Below are positions 9,334 to 17,865 of a stretch of DNA of 64,000 nucleotides, piece after piece. The stretch is from Maridesulfovibrio sp. (GTDB lineage: Bacteria > Desulfobacterota > Desulfovibrionia > Desulfovibrionales > Desulfovibrionaceae), in NCBI RefSeq assembly GCF_963676065.1, contig NZ_OY780933.1:3614501-3678500 (forward strand), written 5' to 3'. The translations under genes and the position numbers were made by a program. The stretch's first letter is position 1. Each line of letters begins with the position of its first letter. The notes beneath the pieces were generated by a model. That model was not told the origin of the DNA and made no database searches. It saw nothing but the letters and a program-made list of their open reading frames with translations.

Positions 9334-10041
9334 CTACTTTCTGGCAGTCAGCAACATAAGTGAAAGATAAGTTGTTTTATCCGGGACCTCATTGATGTCC
9401 GGGTAAATTGCCTCCCCTTCAAGGCCGAGGCGGGTATAGAATTTTACATCCATCTTATCCATTTTATTAACTGTATCGCGCAGTTCAGGAAAGTTGCGAT
9501 AAGCTTTGAGAATGACGGCATTGTCCACGCTCTCCAAGGAATCCGCAAACTTCTCTGGATCGGCAACCCCGGATGTAAGCAGCAGGTTCTGACCGGATTC
9601 CACGAGCACCTGCTGCGATCTTGCAGCCGCAGCCTGATAGGATGTAATACCGGGGATAACCTCGAATTCAACTTCAGGGTAGATACGTCTCATAGTCTGC
9701 ATCATGTACCCGAAAGTAGAATAAATCAGCGGATCACCAAGGGTCAGGAACGCAGCATTTTTACCGCCCTCCAGATGCTTAACCGCTATGCGACAGTTTT
9801 CTTCCCAAGCCTCTTTAAGAACGCTCTTATCACGGGTCATGGGATAACCAAGCTTAACCACTTCGCAGTTATCACGTATAAATTCAGAAGCGATTTCAAG
9901 CGAATGCGAATATTCATTCTTGGTGGAAGACGCGGCAAAAACCACATCAGCTTTTTCAAGCGTACGTACTGCACGTACGGTCAGCAGATCAGAATCACCG
10001 GGGCCGACCCCGATTCCATATATTTTTCCAGAATTGCTCAT
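9334..10041 (-). CDS. cbiL: Precorrin-2/cobalt-factor II C20-methyltransferase
   Basis: A 235-aa SAM-dependent methyltransferase of the tetrapyrrole methylase family. IYGIGVGPGDSDLLTVRAVR at the N-terminus is the CobI/CbiL form of the GxGPGD motif, and AAFLTLGDPLIYSTFGYMM and VIPGITSYQAAAA are the next conserved blocks. It adds the C20 methyl to cobalt-factor II in anaerobic cobalamin synthesis. The cobalt chelatase in the same operon points to the early-cobalt route (CbiL rather than CobI). Its ATG touches the stop codon of the upstream binding-protein gene, so it is the last gene of the riboswitch-controlled operon. Confidence 0.9.
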   Translation of the reverse strand: MSNSGKIYGIGVGPGDSDLLTVRAVRTLEKADVVFAASSTKNEYSHSLEIASEFIRDNCEVVKLGYPMTRDKSVLKEAWEENCRIAVKHLEGGKNAAFLTLGDPLIYSTFGYMMQTMRRIYPEVEFEVIPGITSYQAAAARSQQVLVESGQNLLLTSGVADPEKFADSLESVDNAVILKAYRNFPELRDTVNKMDKMDVKFYTRLGLEGEAIYPDINEVPDKTTYLSLMLLTARK

Positions 10042-10968
10042 TTACTTCTCTTTGTTATTAAACAGGAAATCCGCCAGAATCTCTACGGCTTCCACATTTC
10101 TGGGACCGGGCCGGGAAAATACCGACTCGTCCACCTTCAAAATTCTTTTATTGCGAACAGCATCAATCAGCTTGAAATGGGAGCGCCCATCCGGGCTTAC
10201 CGGCGAAGGATTCATGCGCCCGGTCTGATAAACATAGTTTTGCGGGTTGAGCCGCATCAGTTCTTCCTCGCCCATACGAACTATCTTCTTACTGTTACGC
10301 ACACAATTAATACCCCCGGCGCGGTGGATAATATCATCAACTATCGATCCCTGCCCTGCAGCCAGCAGGTTGGGATAACGTATTTCAAAAAAAACCGATT
10401 TTTTCCCGGAACCTTCAGCGTACTTCCCGGCAACTATGCTCAGCCGCGATTTCATTGAATCCACAAGCTTTGCGCCTGCTTGCGGTGTTCCGGTTAAAAC
10501 TCCCAGTCTGCGCACCATGGAAAACATCTCCTCAAAAGAAGATACTTTAAACATCGCACAGGCGATGCCCCTTTCCTTGAGCGGTTCAAGGGCCGTTGCC
10601 GCCTGTGAACGCCCGGCCATCTGCAATACAAGATCCGGCTTCAGAGCGACGATAAGCTCAGGATTAGGCCGCATATGGGTGCCGATGGACGGTAAGTCTG
10701 CAATTTGTGCCGGATAATGGTCCGCAGCGGTGCGCCCAACTAGACGGTCCCCCAGCTCCATGGCGTATAAAATTTCATTGAACGAACCGTAAAGAGCCAC
10801 AATGCGTTTCGCCGGACTCGGCAGAACGACCGCGTTTCCAAAATCATCGGTTACGGAAACCGCGGCTTGCACGCTACCCGCGAAGCTAATCAGCAGCAGG
10901 AGAAAAAAGAACCTGCGGAACACGGAGCTTTGGATGCCGAACAACCGCAACGGACGTTTCATATACAT
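10042..10968 (-). CDS. btuF: Cobalamin/corrinoid ABC transporter, periplasmic binding protein
   Basis: A 308-aa class III solute-binding protein. A signal peptide (FRRFFFLLLLISFAGSVQA, residues about 17-35) is followed by VTDDFGNAVVLPSPAKRIVALYGS, the usual opening of BtuF/FepB-like proteins. PELIVALKPDLVLQMAG is a second family block. The partners are the adjacent ATPase and FecCD permease. The GAGGAG ribosome site lies inside the upstream ATPase gene and sets the start at 10968, giving an 83-nt overlap; a GTG at 10923 would cut the overlap but lacks that site. Corrinoid as ligand is inferred from the riboswitch and from cbiK/cbiL. Confidence 0.85.
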   Translation of the reverse strand: MYMKRPLRLFGIQSSVFRRFFFLLLLISFAGSVQAAVSVTDDFGNAVVLPSPAKRIVALYGSFNEILYAMELGDRLVGRTAADHYPAQIADLPSIGTHMRPNPELIVALKPDLVLQMAGRSQAATALEPLKERGIACAMFKVSSFEEMFSMVRRLGVLTGTPQAGAKLVDSMKSRLSIVAGKYAEGSGKKSVFFEIRYPNLLAAGQGSIVDDIIHRAGGINCVRNSKKIVRMGEEELMRLNPQNYVYQTGRMNPSPVSPDGRSHFKLIDAVRNKRILKVDESVFSRPGPRNVEAVEILADFLFNNKEK

Positions 10969-11662
10969 TTGAAATATTCTCCTCTGTGATTACTTCCTCA
11001 GGCGAACCGTCCAAAACCACATTTCCCCTGGACAGGAAAACCAGCCGTTCAAAATAAAGCGCCGCAAGATTCAGGTCATGGATCACGCAGATTACGGCCG
11101 CCCCTTCCCGGTTCATTTTTTTCAGAAGATCGAAAAGTTCAATCTTACCGGCAACATCAACCCCGGAAGAAGCCTCATCCAAAACCATTATTCGGGCCTG
11201 CTGGGCAACCGTGCGGGCCATGAGAACCCGCTGGAATTCACCGCCGGAAAGCTCGACCACCGACCGCTGAGCCAAATGACTGATTCCGACCTGTTTGATA
11301 GCCTCAGCGCAGATTTTTTCATCCTCCGCGTCGTAACCGAAAAAACCGGAACCATGGGCATAGCGTCCCATCATCACCATTGATTTAACGGTCAACCCGA
11401 AAACCGGGTCAACCCGTTGCGGCAGAACGGCCATTAAACCGGCCAATTCTCGGGGATGATACGAATCAACAAGCCTGCCTTCAATTTCAACACAGCCGTC
11501 CAAAGGTTTAAGGACACCTGAAATTGACGATACGAGAGTTGTCTTGCCGCTGCCGTTAGGTCCGAGGACCGCAGTCATTGAACCGCCGGTGAAATCAATG
11601 TTCAGCCCGTGCAGAACTTCACGCCCTGCATATCCTGCCCGCAGATTCGTAATACTGATCAT
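10886..11662 (-). CDS. btuD: Cobalamin/corrinoid ABC transporter ATPase
   Basis: A 258-aa single-cassette ATPase of the FecE/BtuD class: Walker A GPNGSGKTT near residue 34, Q-loop LPQR, signature LSGGEFQRV, Walker B IMVLDEASSGVD, switch His in CVIHDL. It powers uptake through the adjacent FecCD permease. Its ATG overlaps the permease stop by 4 nt (ATGA), and its 3' end overlaps the binding-protein gene by 83 nt, so the three transporter genes are translated as a coupled unit. Confidence 0.9.
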   Translation of the reverse strand: MISITNLRAGYAGREVLHGLNIDFTGGSMTAVLGPNGSGKTTLVSSISGVLKPLDGCVEIEGRLVDSYHPRELAGLMAVLPQRVDPVFGLTVKSMVMMGRYAHGSGFFGYDAEDEKICAEAIKQVGISHLAQRSVVELSGGEFQRVLMARTVAQQARIMVLDEASSGVDVAGKIELFDLLKKMNREGAAVICVIHDLNLAALYFERLVFLSRGNVVLDGSPEEVITEENISNVYETSVAVVRHPKLRVPQVLFSPAAD

Positions 11663-12723
11663 GAGCTGCCTCCCTTAAAACCGGAACGCAGAACAATACA
11701 GAAAAACGGTCCACCCAGCAGAGCGGTCACAACCCCCACGGGCAGCTCCTCTCCGCCGGTAAGCAGCGAGCGGGCGATGACATCGGACCAAACCAGCAGC
11801 AACCCACCCAGCAGGGATGATGAAACGAGCAGCGGCCTGTGCTCCGCGCCTTGAAACATACGCACCAGATGAGGAACAATCAGCCCTACGAAGCCGATAA
11901 TCCCGGACACAGCCACCGCCGCTCCGGTCAAAAGACCGGACCCGACAAGCAAGGCCATACGAACTCTGGAAACATCCATGCCCAGATGACGCGCCTGAGT
12001 CTCCCCCAGCGAAAGAATATCAAGCTCCCGGGAATAATAAACCAGCGGAATCATCCCCGCGACAAAATACGGCAGAAAAAGCTGAACATGACTCCATCCA
12101 CGACCTTGAAAACTGCCCATAATCCAAAAGACTATGGAAGTTACGGAATCCTCATCAAGGGACTTGAGCAGTGAAATCAAAGCAGACAGAAAAGTAGCCA
12201 CTACAATGCCGGCCAGAACCATGGTTTCACGACGCAATCTTCCGCCTATACGGCCCAGCATGAGCACCGCACCGAGAGCTGCCATCGCTCCGCCAAGGGC
12301 GGCAAGCGGCAGGAACATATTCCCGAACCTGCTCCAGAGCTGCGCACCTAGTATGGTGGAACCGGAAAAGATAGCCAGACTGGCTCCGAAAGCAGCGCCG
12401 CTACTCACTCCTAGAGTAAACGGATCGGCCAACGGGTTACGCAGAATTCCCTGATAAACAGTCCCGGCCACAGCAAGCGACATGCCCACCAGAAATGACA
12501 GGCAGACCCGGCTCAGCCGCAGATCTATGATGATAAAAGACAGAGCCTTTTCGACCTTCACGGCTCCGATTCCAAGGGCAGAGTTAAAAACCGCCAGAAC
12601 CTGCGCAGGTTCGGCATTGTAAGCCCCGAAAAGACAGGCGGCAAAAATGGAAACAGGCACAAGCACAGCAAGGATTATTACAGCCTGTGTCCTCCTATTG
12701 CCTGAAAATTCCATAATTACCAC
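11659..12723 (-). CDS. btuC: Cobalamin/corrinoid ABC transporter permease, FecCD family
   Basis: A 354-aa integral membrane protein with about ten hydrophobic segments, the FecCD/BtuC length and layout. LRLSRVCLSFLVGMSLAVAG and the nearby NPLADPFTLGVSSGAAFGA are the most conserved family segments, and GIIGFVGLIVPHLVR near the C-terminus is the cytoplasmic loop that contacts the ATPase. It forms the inner-membrane channel for a corrinoid or similar metal-chelate. Second gene of the cbiK operon, 41 bp after cbiK. Confidence 0.9.
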   Translation of the reverse strand: MVIMEFSGNRRTQAVIILAVLVPVSIFAACLFGAYNAEPAQVLAVFNSALGIGAVKVEKALSFIIIDLRLSRVCLSFLVGMSLAVAGTVYQGILRNPLADPFTLGVSSGAAFGASLAIFSGSTILGAQLWSRFGNMFLPLAALGGAMAALGAVLMLGRIGGRLRRETMVLAGIVVATFLSALISLLKSLDEDSVTSIVFWIMGSFQGRGWSHVQLFLPYFVAGMIPLVYYSRELDILSLGETQARHLGMDVSRVRMALLVGSGLLTGAAVAVSGIIGFVGLIVPHLVRMFQGAEHRPLLVSSSLLGGLLLVWSDVIARSLLTGGEELPVGVVTALLGGPFFCIVLRSGFKGGSS

Positions 12724-12764
12724 CTGTTTTAATTAATAATTAACCGAGACAAAGGTCACCGGGT

Positions 12765-13667
12765 CTAATGATCACCAAGATGTTTGAAAGCAACTTTAAG
12801 GTGGTCAACCCAGATGTCCACAACCTGAGGGAATTCAGCGGACCCTTTCAATACGGGAACACATTTGTAGCCCTGCTTGGTCAGCTCTGATTTCCATGAA
12901 TCATCTTCATCTCCGGCCATATCGTTACGGGCATGGTCACCGGCAACGGACATGTAAGGCATGAGGTAGACTTTTTTGGCTTTACTTTTCTTGAGCAGTT
13001 TTTTTACATCATCAAGGGTAGGAGTACCTTCAACCGTACCTACAAATATCATAGGATCAACTTTTGAGAAATAATCCTGAGAAGCGGGGTAGTAGATGTT
13101 CGCGGCATGCGGGGTGCCGTGTCCCATGAGCACTACAGCATCCTTGGCCTTACGATCCTTGGGAATATTGGCGATTATTGCTTTCACTGTGCGCTGCATG
13201 TCTTCATTGGAGTAAAGCAGGGGCTTACCTACAGTGACTTTGCTTATGCCTTTGGGCATTCCTTCAAAAGCTTTCACTGTTTCGGAAATTCCGCAGAACT
13301 CTTCACCGGGAATTGTATGCAGGGACTGCACGGCAACATGGGTGAAACCTTCTTCCATCATTTTGGTCATAGCCATAGCCGGGGAATCGATATTACGGCC
13401 TTCTTTTGCCAGAATCCCCCTGATAATAGCGGATGAATAGGCCCAACGGACAGGAACACCGGGAAAAGCCTTTTTAACAGCCTTGTCGATGGCGTCAAAA
13501 GAAGCATGGGCCTGCGGCATACTGGAACCGAAAGCAGCGAGCAGTATACCTTTTTTAACAGGTTTAGCTTCACCGTGACCGGCCAGAGCTAGTGAAGGAA
13601 TCAGAAGAAAACAAACCAGAAGAAATGCGGGGATGAACTTGGATTTGTCCCCAAAACGGTACTGCAT
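12765..13667 (-). CDS. cbiK: Periplasmic sirohydrochlorin cobaltochelatase, CbiK type
   Basis: A 300-aa class II chelatase that inserts Co2+ (or Fe2+) into sirohydrochlorin. GILLAAFGSSMPQAHASFD opens the mature fold. HTIPGEEF holds one active-site His and VVLMGHGTPHAAN the second, and MPYMSVAGDHARNDMAGDE is a strongly conserved CbiK block. Unlike cytoplasmic CbiK it begins with a clear signal peptide (FIPAFLLVCFLLIPSLALAG), as in the periplasmic enzyme characterised from Desulfovibrio vulgaris. It is the first gene behind the cobalamin riboswitch. A strong AAGGAG site precedes the ATG. Confidence 0.95.
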   Translation of the reverse strand: MQYRFGDKSKFIPAFLLVCFLLIPSLALAGHGEAKPVKKGILLAAFGSSMPQAHASFDAIDKAVKKAFPGVPVRWAYSSAIIRGILAKEGRNIDSPAMAMTKMMEEGFTHVAVQSLHTIPGEEFCGISETVKAFEGMPKGISKVTVGKPLLYSNEDMQRTVKAIIANIPKDRKAKDAVVLMGHGTPHAANIYYPASQDYFSKVDPMIFVGTVEGTPTLDDVKKLLKKSKAKKVYLMPYMSVAGDHARNDMAGDEDDSWKSELTKQGYKCVPVLKGSAEFPQVVDIWVDHLKVAFKHLGDH

Positions 13668-13743
13668 AGCAGTCTCCTTAAATTTGGGGGGCTTTGGGAA
13701 TAGGAAAGCACGCAGGTACGTACATGCGCAACTGTTTCTGATA

Positions 13744-13963
13744 GATAAAAGCCCCGTTATCCGTCAGAATAAACATTGATTTGCACCTGGGCAGGTCTTC
13801 CGACTCGTCCCACTTTACCCGGCCTTCCCGAAAATAAATTCAGTGGCACGCATAACCGGACAAGGTCCGGTCTAACGGGGTTAAGCAACTCAGGACTCAC
13901 GGCGGCGGGTCCGTCCCCGACTTTCACGGGGTTCCCTATTAAGCTCGCGAGAGCGCCTCAGGC
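13744..13963 (-). ncRNA. Cobalamin (AdoCbl) riboswitch with expression platform
   Basis: Read on the minus strand, the leader of cbiK has the hallmarks of a B12 riboswitch: GGGAACCCCGTGAAAGTC (P4/P5 region, 13935-13918), GGGGACGGACCCGCCGCCGT just after it, the B12-box element GCCACTG (13847-13841) and AGTCGGAAGACCTGCC (13804-13789). Downstream, TAACGGGG (13759-13752) is followed by GCTTTTAT and is the exact complement of CCCCGTTA (13880-13873) inside the aptamer, a plausible on/off switch. Binding of cobalamin would repress the cbiK-btuCDF-cbiL operon. The boundaries are approximate. Confidence 0.92.
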
Positions 13964-13969
13964 AAGGGC

Positions 13970-13998
13970 TTGATATGATTGTTAACTCATATTGTCAA
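13970..13998 (-). promoter_or_regulatory. Sigma-70-type promoter of the cobalamin operon
   Basis: On the minus strand TTGACA (13998-13993) is separated by exactly 17 nt from TATCAA (13975-13970). Transcription would begin about 13963, right at the 5' end of the riboswitch. The -35 box starts 3 bp past the stop codon of the MATE gene. Confidence 0.7.
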
Positions 13999-14000
13999 TA

Positions 14001-15332
14001 TCAGTTTAAAGCTAGCGGCCCATTCCCGATCCCCGGCCAGATACGGATCATGCCGAACAGAGCCCGTAAACTGGTCCACAATCCGGCCACTATCCAGATC
14101 CAGAAGAGCATATGCTGTGGTTGAAGCCAATCAACGACAACAAGAACACCGGAACTTATAAGAACAGCCGCGAGCATGGCGTTACGCAAATAGCGAAAAT
14201 CACCGGTTCCGAGATGAATTCCGTCTGTGGCAAAGGAAAGCGAATTTATGGGCTGTAAAAAAGTGACCGCCAACCATGCGGGAGCAAAAACAGAGGCAGC
14301 TTCCTCCGGTACCAGCAGCCATTCAACGGGCTGCTTTCCAATATACATTATGATGGTCAGCAAAATCCCGGTACCGAAACTCCATTTGCAGACGAGTGCG
14401 GCAACCTTCCGAGCCGTTAAACGTTCCGCACGACCAACAAAATAGCCAACCAGTGATTGGCCGCTGATAGCGAACGCATCCAGAAAAAGAGCCAGAAAAA
14501 CATAAAATTGGCGGATAGCCTGATGCGCTGCGCCGGATTCAGCTCCGGCCTTGGTCGCAAAGCGGGTACAAAGCAGCAGAAATAAACAGACGCACCCGGT
14601 ACGCACAAACATATCTCCGCCGATAACAAACAGCCTGCGGGCATCCGCAATTCTGAACCCGGTATTGAAGCCATAATGTTTGCGAACTACCAACACCGCC
14701 CAGACTGCGCCTATCCACTGGCTGACAGCACTAGCCAGCGCTGCTCCTCCTACGCCCATCTCCGGGAAAGGTCCCGTACCGAAAACAAGACACCAGTCGA
14801 GCACAACATTGATGAGGTTCATGCCCACGGCAATCCAAAGCGGGGAACTCATATCCTGATATCCGCGCAAAGATCCGAAACAGGCCAGAACCACCAACAC
14901 AGCCGGAGCGCCCAGCAGCCGATAGCGCATGTAATCTACAGCCAGATCCCGAACACTGTTTTCGCCGCCCATTAATGACGCTATATTGCTCAAAAAAGGA
15001 TAAACGAAAAGAATCAGAGCAAAACCTACCGCAGCTGAAATACCCGCCGCCATCCAGCCGAGTGATGATGCCCGTTCTATATCGCCCTTGCCTAAAGCAT
15101 GAGCGACTTCGGTCTGGGTACCGATTCCCAGAAAACCGAAAATCCAGAATACGGACGAGAAAACCATCGTTCCGATACCCAGTGAAGAAAGAGCTTCCGG
15201 GCCTAGTTTGGCGACAAAGGCAGTGTCCACAAGTCCGGTAACAGGTTCGGCGACCATAGAGAAAAGAACCGGAATCGCCAGAGTCAGCAATGTCCGGTTC
15301 GGTTTAATTTCAAAAGGATGTTTTTGAGTCAT
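14001..15332 (-). CDS. MATE family efflux transporter (DinF-like)
   Basis: A 443-aa membrane protein with about twelve hydrophobic segments in two similar halves, the MATE plan. PVTGLVDTAFVAKLGPEALS near the N-terminus and GTQTEVAHALGKGD are family motifs; the second half contains FAISGQSLVGYFVGRA. MATE proteins export cationic drugs or metabolites against Na+ or H+; the substrate is unknown here. GGAGG, part of the repeat element at 15337, forms the ribosome site. It lies just upstream of the cobalamin operon on the same strand, with only the riboswitch promoter between. Confidence 0.88.
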   Translation of the reverse strand: MTQKHPFEIKPNRTLLTLAIPVLFSMVAEPVTGLVDTAFVAKLGPEALSSLGIGTMVFSSVFWIFGFLGIGTQTEVAHALGKGDIERASSLGWMAAGISAAVGFALILFVYPFLSNIASLMGGENSVRDLAVDYMRYRLLGAPAVLVVLACFGSLRGYQDMSSPLWIAVGMNLINVVLDWCLVFGTGPFPEMGVGGAALASAVSQWIGAVWAVLVVRKHYGFNTGFRIADARRLFVIGGDMFVRTGCVCLFLLLCTRFATKAGAESGAAHQAIRQFYVFLALFLDAFAISGQSLVGYFVGRAERLTARKVAALVCKWSFGTGILLTIIMYIGKQPVEWLLVPEEAASVFAPAWLAVTFLQPINSLSFATDGIHLGTGDFRYLRNAMLAAVLISSGVLVVVDWLQPQHMLFWIWIVAGLWTSLRALFGMIRIWPGIGNGPLALN

Positions 15333-15336
15333 ATAT

Positions 15337-15416
15337 GCCTCCGGCGGCCGGGGAAGGGAAACTTTTGCAAAAATTTCACTTCCCCAGACCCCACCCCTTC
15401 AAAAACTTTTAATAAG
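15337..15416. repeat. Dispersed intergenic element with internal hairpin
   Basis: Starts GCCTCCGGCGGCCGGGGAAG, contains a stem (GGGGAAG with CTTCCCC) and ends CAAAAACTTTTAATA. The same two ends bracket the copies at 6012-6101 and 39583-39655. Its CCGCCGGAGGC end supplies the GGAGG ribosome site of the MATE gene at 15332. Confidence 0.65.
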
Positions 15417-15468
15417 CTTCACTACAGGTAATGGGAGACCGTCAGGTAAAAACAGATAGCCTAAGCTT

Positions 15469-16788
15469 TTATTTTATATTTTCCTGATACCAGGCTTCAA
15501 ATATTTCCATTGCTCTTTTGCCATACAATTCTTTGCGAACCCGTTTCGGTGCGCGTTTTTTCAAGGCAGGCATTAATCCGAACTGTACGTTGGATGGCTG
15601 AAAATTCTTTTTCTTTTCACGCAGATGTCCGAGTAATGCACCCATGGATGTTTCCGGCGGCGGTGCGGGTAATTCTTTCCCCTTGATCTGTTCGGCAAGC
15701 ATAAGACCTACCCAGAGGCCGCAGGCCGCTGATTCGAGATAACCTTCCACACCGGTAATCTGTCCGGCAAGATGAATACGAGGGTCAGCTTTTAACGCCA
15801 GTTTTTTGTCCAGAACTTCGGGGGCATTTACATAAGTATTTCGATGAATGGAGCCCATGCGCAGAAATTCCACATCTTCAAGACCCGGAATCATACGGAA
15901 AATACGTTTCTGTTCCGGGTACTTAAGTTTAGTCTGAAATCCTACGAGGTTGAACGCGGTCTTTTCCTTGTTTTCGGCACGCAGCTGAACAACGGCGTAA
16001 GCCTGCTCTTCAGTGCGCGGATCAATAAGCCCAACAGGCTTAAGCGGACCGAAAGCAAGTGTCATATCGCCGCGGTCAGCCATTTCTTCAATAGGCAGAC
16101 AGCCTTCAAAATGGATTTCCTTCTCAAATTCACGGGGAACCACCCGCTCGCCTTCTTTGAGTTCTTTGATGAAACAATTGTACTGCTCCTCGGTCATTGG
16201 GCAATTCAGGTAATCATCATCCTCAGGTTTGTAGCGTGAACCGTAAAAGGCGACATCCATGTTCACGGAATCACGGCTGACTATAGGCGCGATTGCATCG
16301 TAAAAATATAAACGCTGTTCACCGATTCTGGAGATGAGGCTCTCAGTAAGCCCTTCGGATGCAAGAGGCCCGGCGCAGACAACGATCTTTGAAAAATCTT
16401 CGAGCTCAGGGTCATCAAGGGACGTAATCTCCCTGCGAACCACGGTGATGAATTCATTCTTCTCGATTTCTTCGGTAACAAGGCCGGAAAAGACCTCGCG
16501 GTCAACGGCAAGGGCGGAACCGGCAGGGACACGGGCCTGCATAGCCGCCTTCATCAGCACTGAATCAAGCGCTTCCATTTCCTTTTTGAGCACTCCGATG
16601 GCGGTATTCAGTTCACCGGAACGCAGGGAATTGGAACAAACAAGTTCAGCCAGACCGGACAGATGGTGGGCCTCAGAATATTTCTCAGGCTTCATTTCAA
16701 AAAGAACTACCGGAACTTCGGCTTTCGCAAGCTGCATTGCACATTCACACCCGGCCAATCCACCACCGATTACTGCGATTTTATCCAC
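15469..16788 (-). CDS. trmFO: FAD/folate-dependent tRNA (uracil-54-C5)-methyltransferase
   Basis: A 439-aa flavoprotein that forms ribothymidine at position 54 of tRNA using methylene-THF. IAVIGGGLAGCECAMQLAKA is the FAD-binding loop. LAELVCSNSLRS and KKEMEALDSVLMKAA hold signature TrmFO positions. IYFDAI-like YFYDAIAPIV, MTEEQYN, and the C-terminal GQITGVEGYLESAACGLW complete the family pattern. Length is normal. The start is GTG at 16788 with GGAG 9 nt upstream. It diverges from the peptide-transporter ATPase genes. Confidence 0.95.
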   Translation of the reverse strand: MDKIAVIGGGLAGCECAMQLAKAEVPVVLFEMKPEKYSEAHHLSGLAELVCSNSLRSGELNTAIGVLKKEMEALDSVLMKAAMQARVPAGSALAVDREVFSGLVTEEIEKNEFITVVRREITSLDDPELEDFSKIVVCAGPLASEGLTESLISRIGEQRLYFYDAIAPIVSRDSVNMDVAFYGSRYKPEDDDYLNCPMTEEQYNCFIKELKEGERVVPREFEKEIHFEGCLPIEEMADRGDMTLAFGPLKPVGLIDPRTEEQAYAVVQLRAENKEKTAFNLVGFQTKLKYPEQKRIFRMIPGLEDVEFLRMGSIHRNTYVNAPEVLDKKLALKADPRIHLAGQITGVEGYLESAACGLWVGLMLAEQIKGKELPAPPPETSMGALLGHLREKKKNFQPSNVQFGLMPALKKRAPKRVRKELYGKRAMEIFEAWYQENIK

Positions 16789-16887
16789 GTATATTACTCC
16801 AAAGTCGATTGTATTTTTCAGTTATCTCAATTAATAAATAACCAATGTGTTTAGCGATCCTGTAAATTTATACATAACTCACCATTT

Positions 16888-17850
16888 ATGACCGCACCAA
16901 TCTTAAAAATCAAGAATCTGACTACATCTTTCGCCACTCCGGGCGGGATCATCAAGGCTGTGGATAATGCCAGTCTGGACTTAGGGCAAGGAGAAACTTT
17001 AGCCATTGTCGGTGAATCAGGCTGCGGCAAGACGGTTTTATCCCTCTCGGTGATGGGTCTTATCCCCGATCCCCCGGGACGTATAACGGCTGGGCAGGTG
17101 ATATACCGCGATCAGGATCTTGTGACGCTATCCGAAGAGGAAATGCAGAAAATTCGCGGCAACCGGCTGTCCATGATTTTTCAGGAACCCATGACCTCGC
17201 TCAACCCGGTTTTCAAAATCGGGGATCAGATCAGCGAAACACTGCGCCTGCATAAAAGAATGGATAAGAAACAGGCTCTAGAAGCAGCAGTGGACGCCCT
17301 TAAGCTGGTCGGCATTCCCAATCCTCATAAAAGGATTAATAATTTCCCCCATGAACTAAGCGGAGGCATGCGTCAGCGGGTAATGATCGCCATGGCGCTG
17401 GTCTGCTCGCCGGAAATTCTCATTGCGGATGAACCGACAACAGCACTCGACGTTACCATTCAGGCCCAGATTCTAAGGCTGCTGGATGAATTAAAGCACA
17501 AAATGAACGGTTCGCTGATGCTCATAACCCATGATCTTGGCGTTGTGGCGCGTGTGGCAACACGGGTAACGGTCATGTACGCCGGGCAGGTTGTGGAATC
17601 AGCTTCCATTTCTGAGCTGTTTAAAGAACCGCTGCACCCCTATACAGAAGGACTGCTCAATTCCGTACCTAGGCTGGGCTGCAAGGAAGATCTCACCCCC
17701 ATTCCCGGTAATGTTCCAGCCTTGCAAAACCTGCCGCAGGGTTGCAGTTTCCATCCCCGCTGTAAACGGGCTTTTGACCTCTGCCGAGAGCAGAAACCAC
17801 GTCTTCTAAATATAGAAAACAGACAGGTGCGCTGCTGGCTGCACGCATAG
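16888..17850 (+). CDS. Di/oligopeptide ABC transporter ATPase, DppD/OppD type
   Basis: A 320-aa ATPase: Walker A GESGCGKT near residue 43, FQEPMTSLNP at the Q-loop, LSGGMRQRV signature, LIADEPTTALDV Walker B, and LITHDLGVV switch region. The C-terminal CSFHPRC...C...C segment (about residues 287-317) is the cysteine motif of the Opp/Dpp subclass, often an iron-sulfur site. It forms a heterodimer with the next gene product, 15 bp downstream. No permease or binding-protein gene is adjacent, so the partners must lie elsewhere. No convincing ribosome site precedes the ATG. Confidence 0.9.
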   Translation: MTAPILKIKNLTTSFATPGGIIKAVDNASLDLGQGETLAIVGESGCGKTVLSLSVMGLIPDPPGRITAGQVIYRDQDLVTLSEEEMQKIRGNRLSMIFQEPMTSLNPVFKIGDQISETLRLHKRMDKKQALEAAVDALKLVGIPNPHKRINNFPHELSGGMRQRVMIAMALVCSPEILIADEPTTALDVTIQAQILRLLDELKHKMNGSLMLITHDLGVVARVATRVTVMYAGQVVESASISELFKEPLHPYTEGLLNSVPRLGCKEDLTPIPGNVPALQNLPQGCSFHPRCKRAFDLCREQKPRLLNIENRQVRCWLHA

Positions 17851-17865
17851 ACTTACGGACTAATA

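Noticed and set aside
12050..12723. Plus-strand frames inside the btuC permease gene
   Set aside because: Shadows of a well-supported FecCD permease; no start signals or domains.
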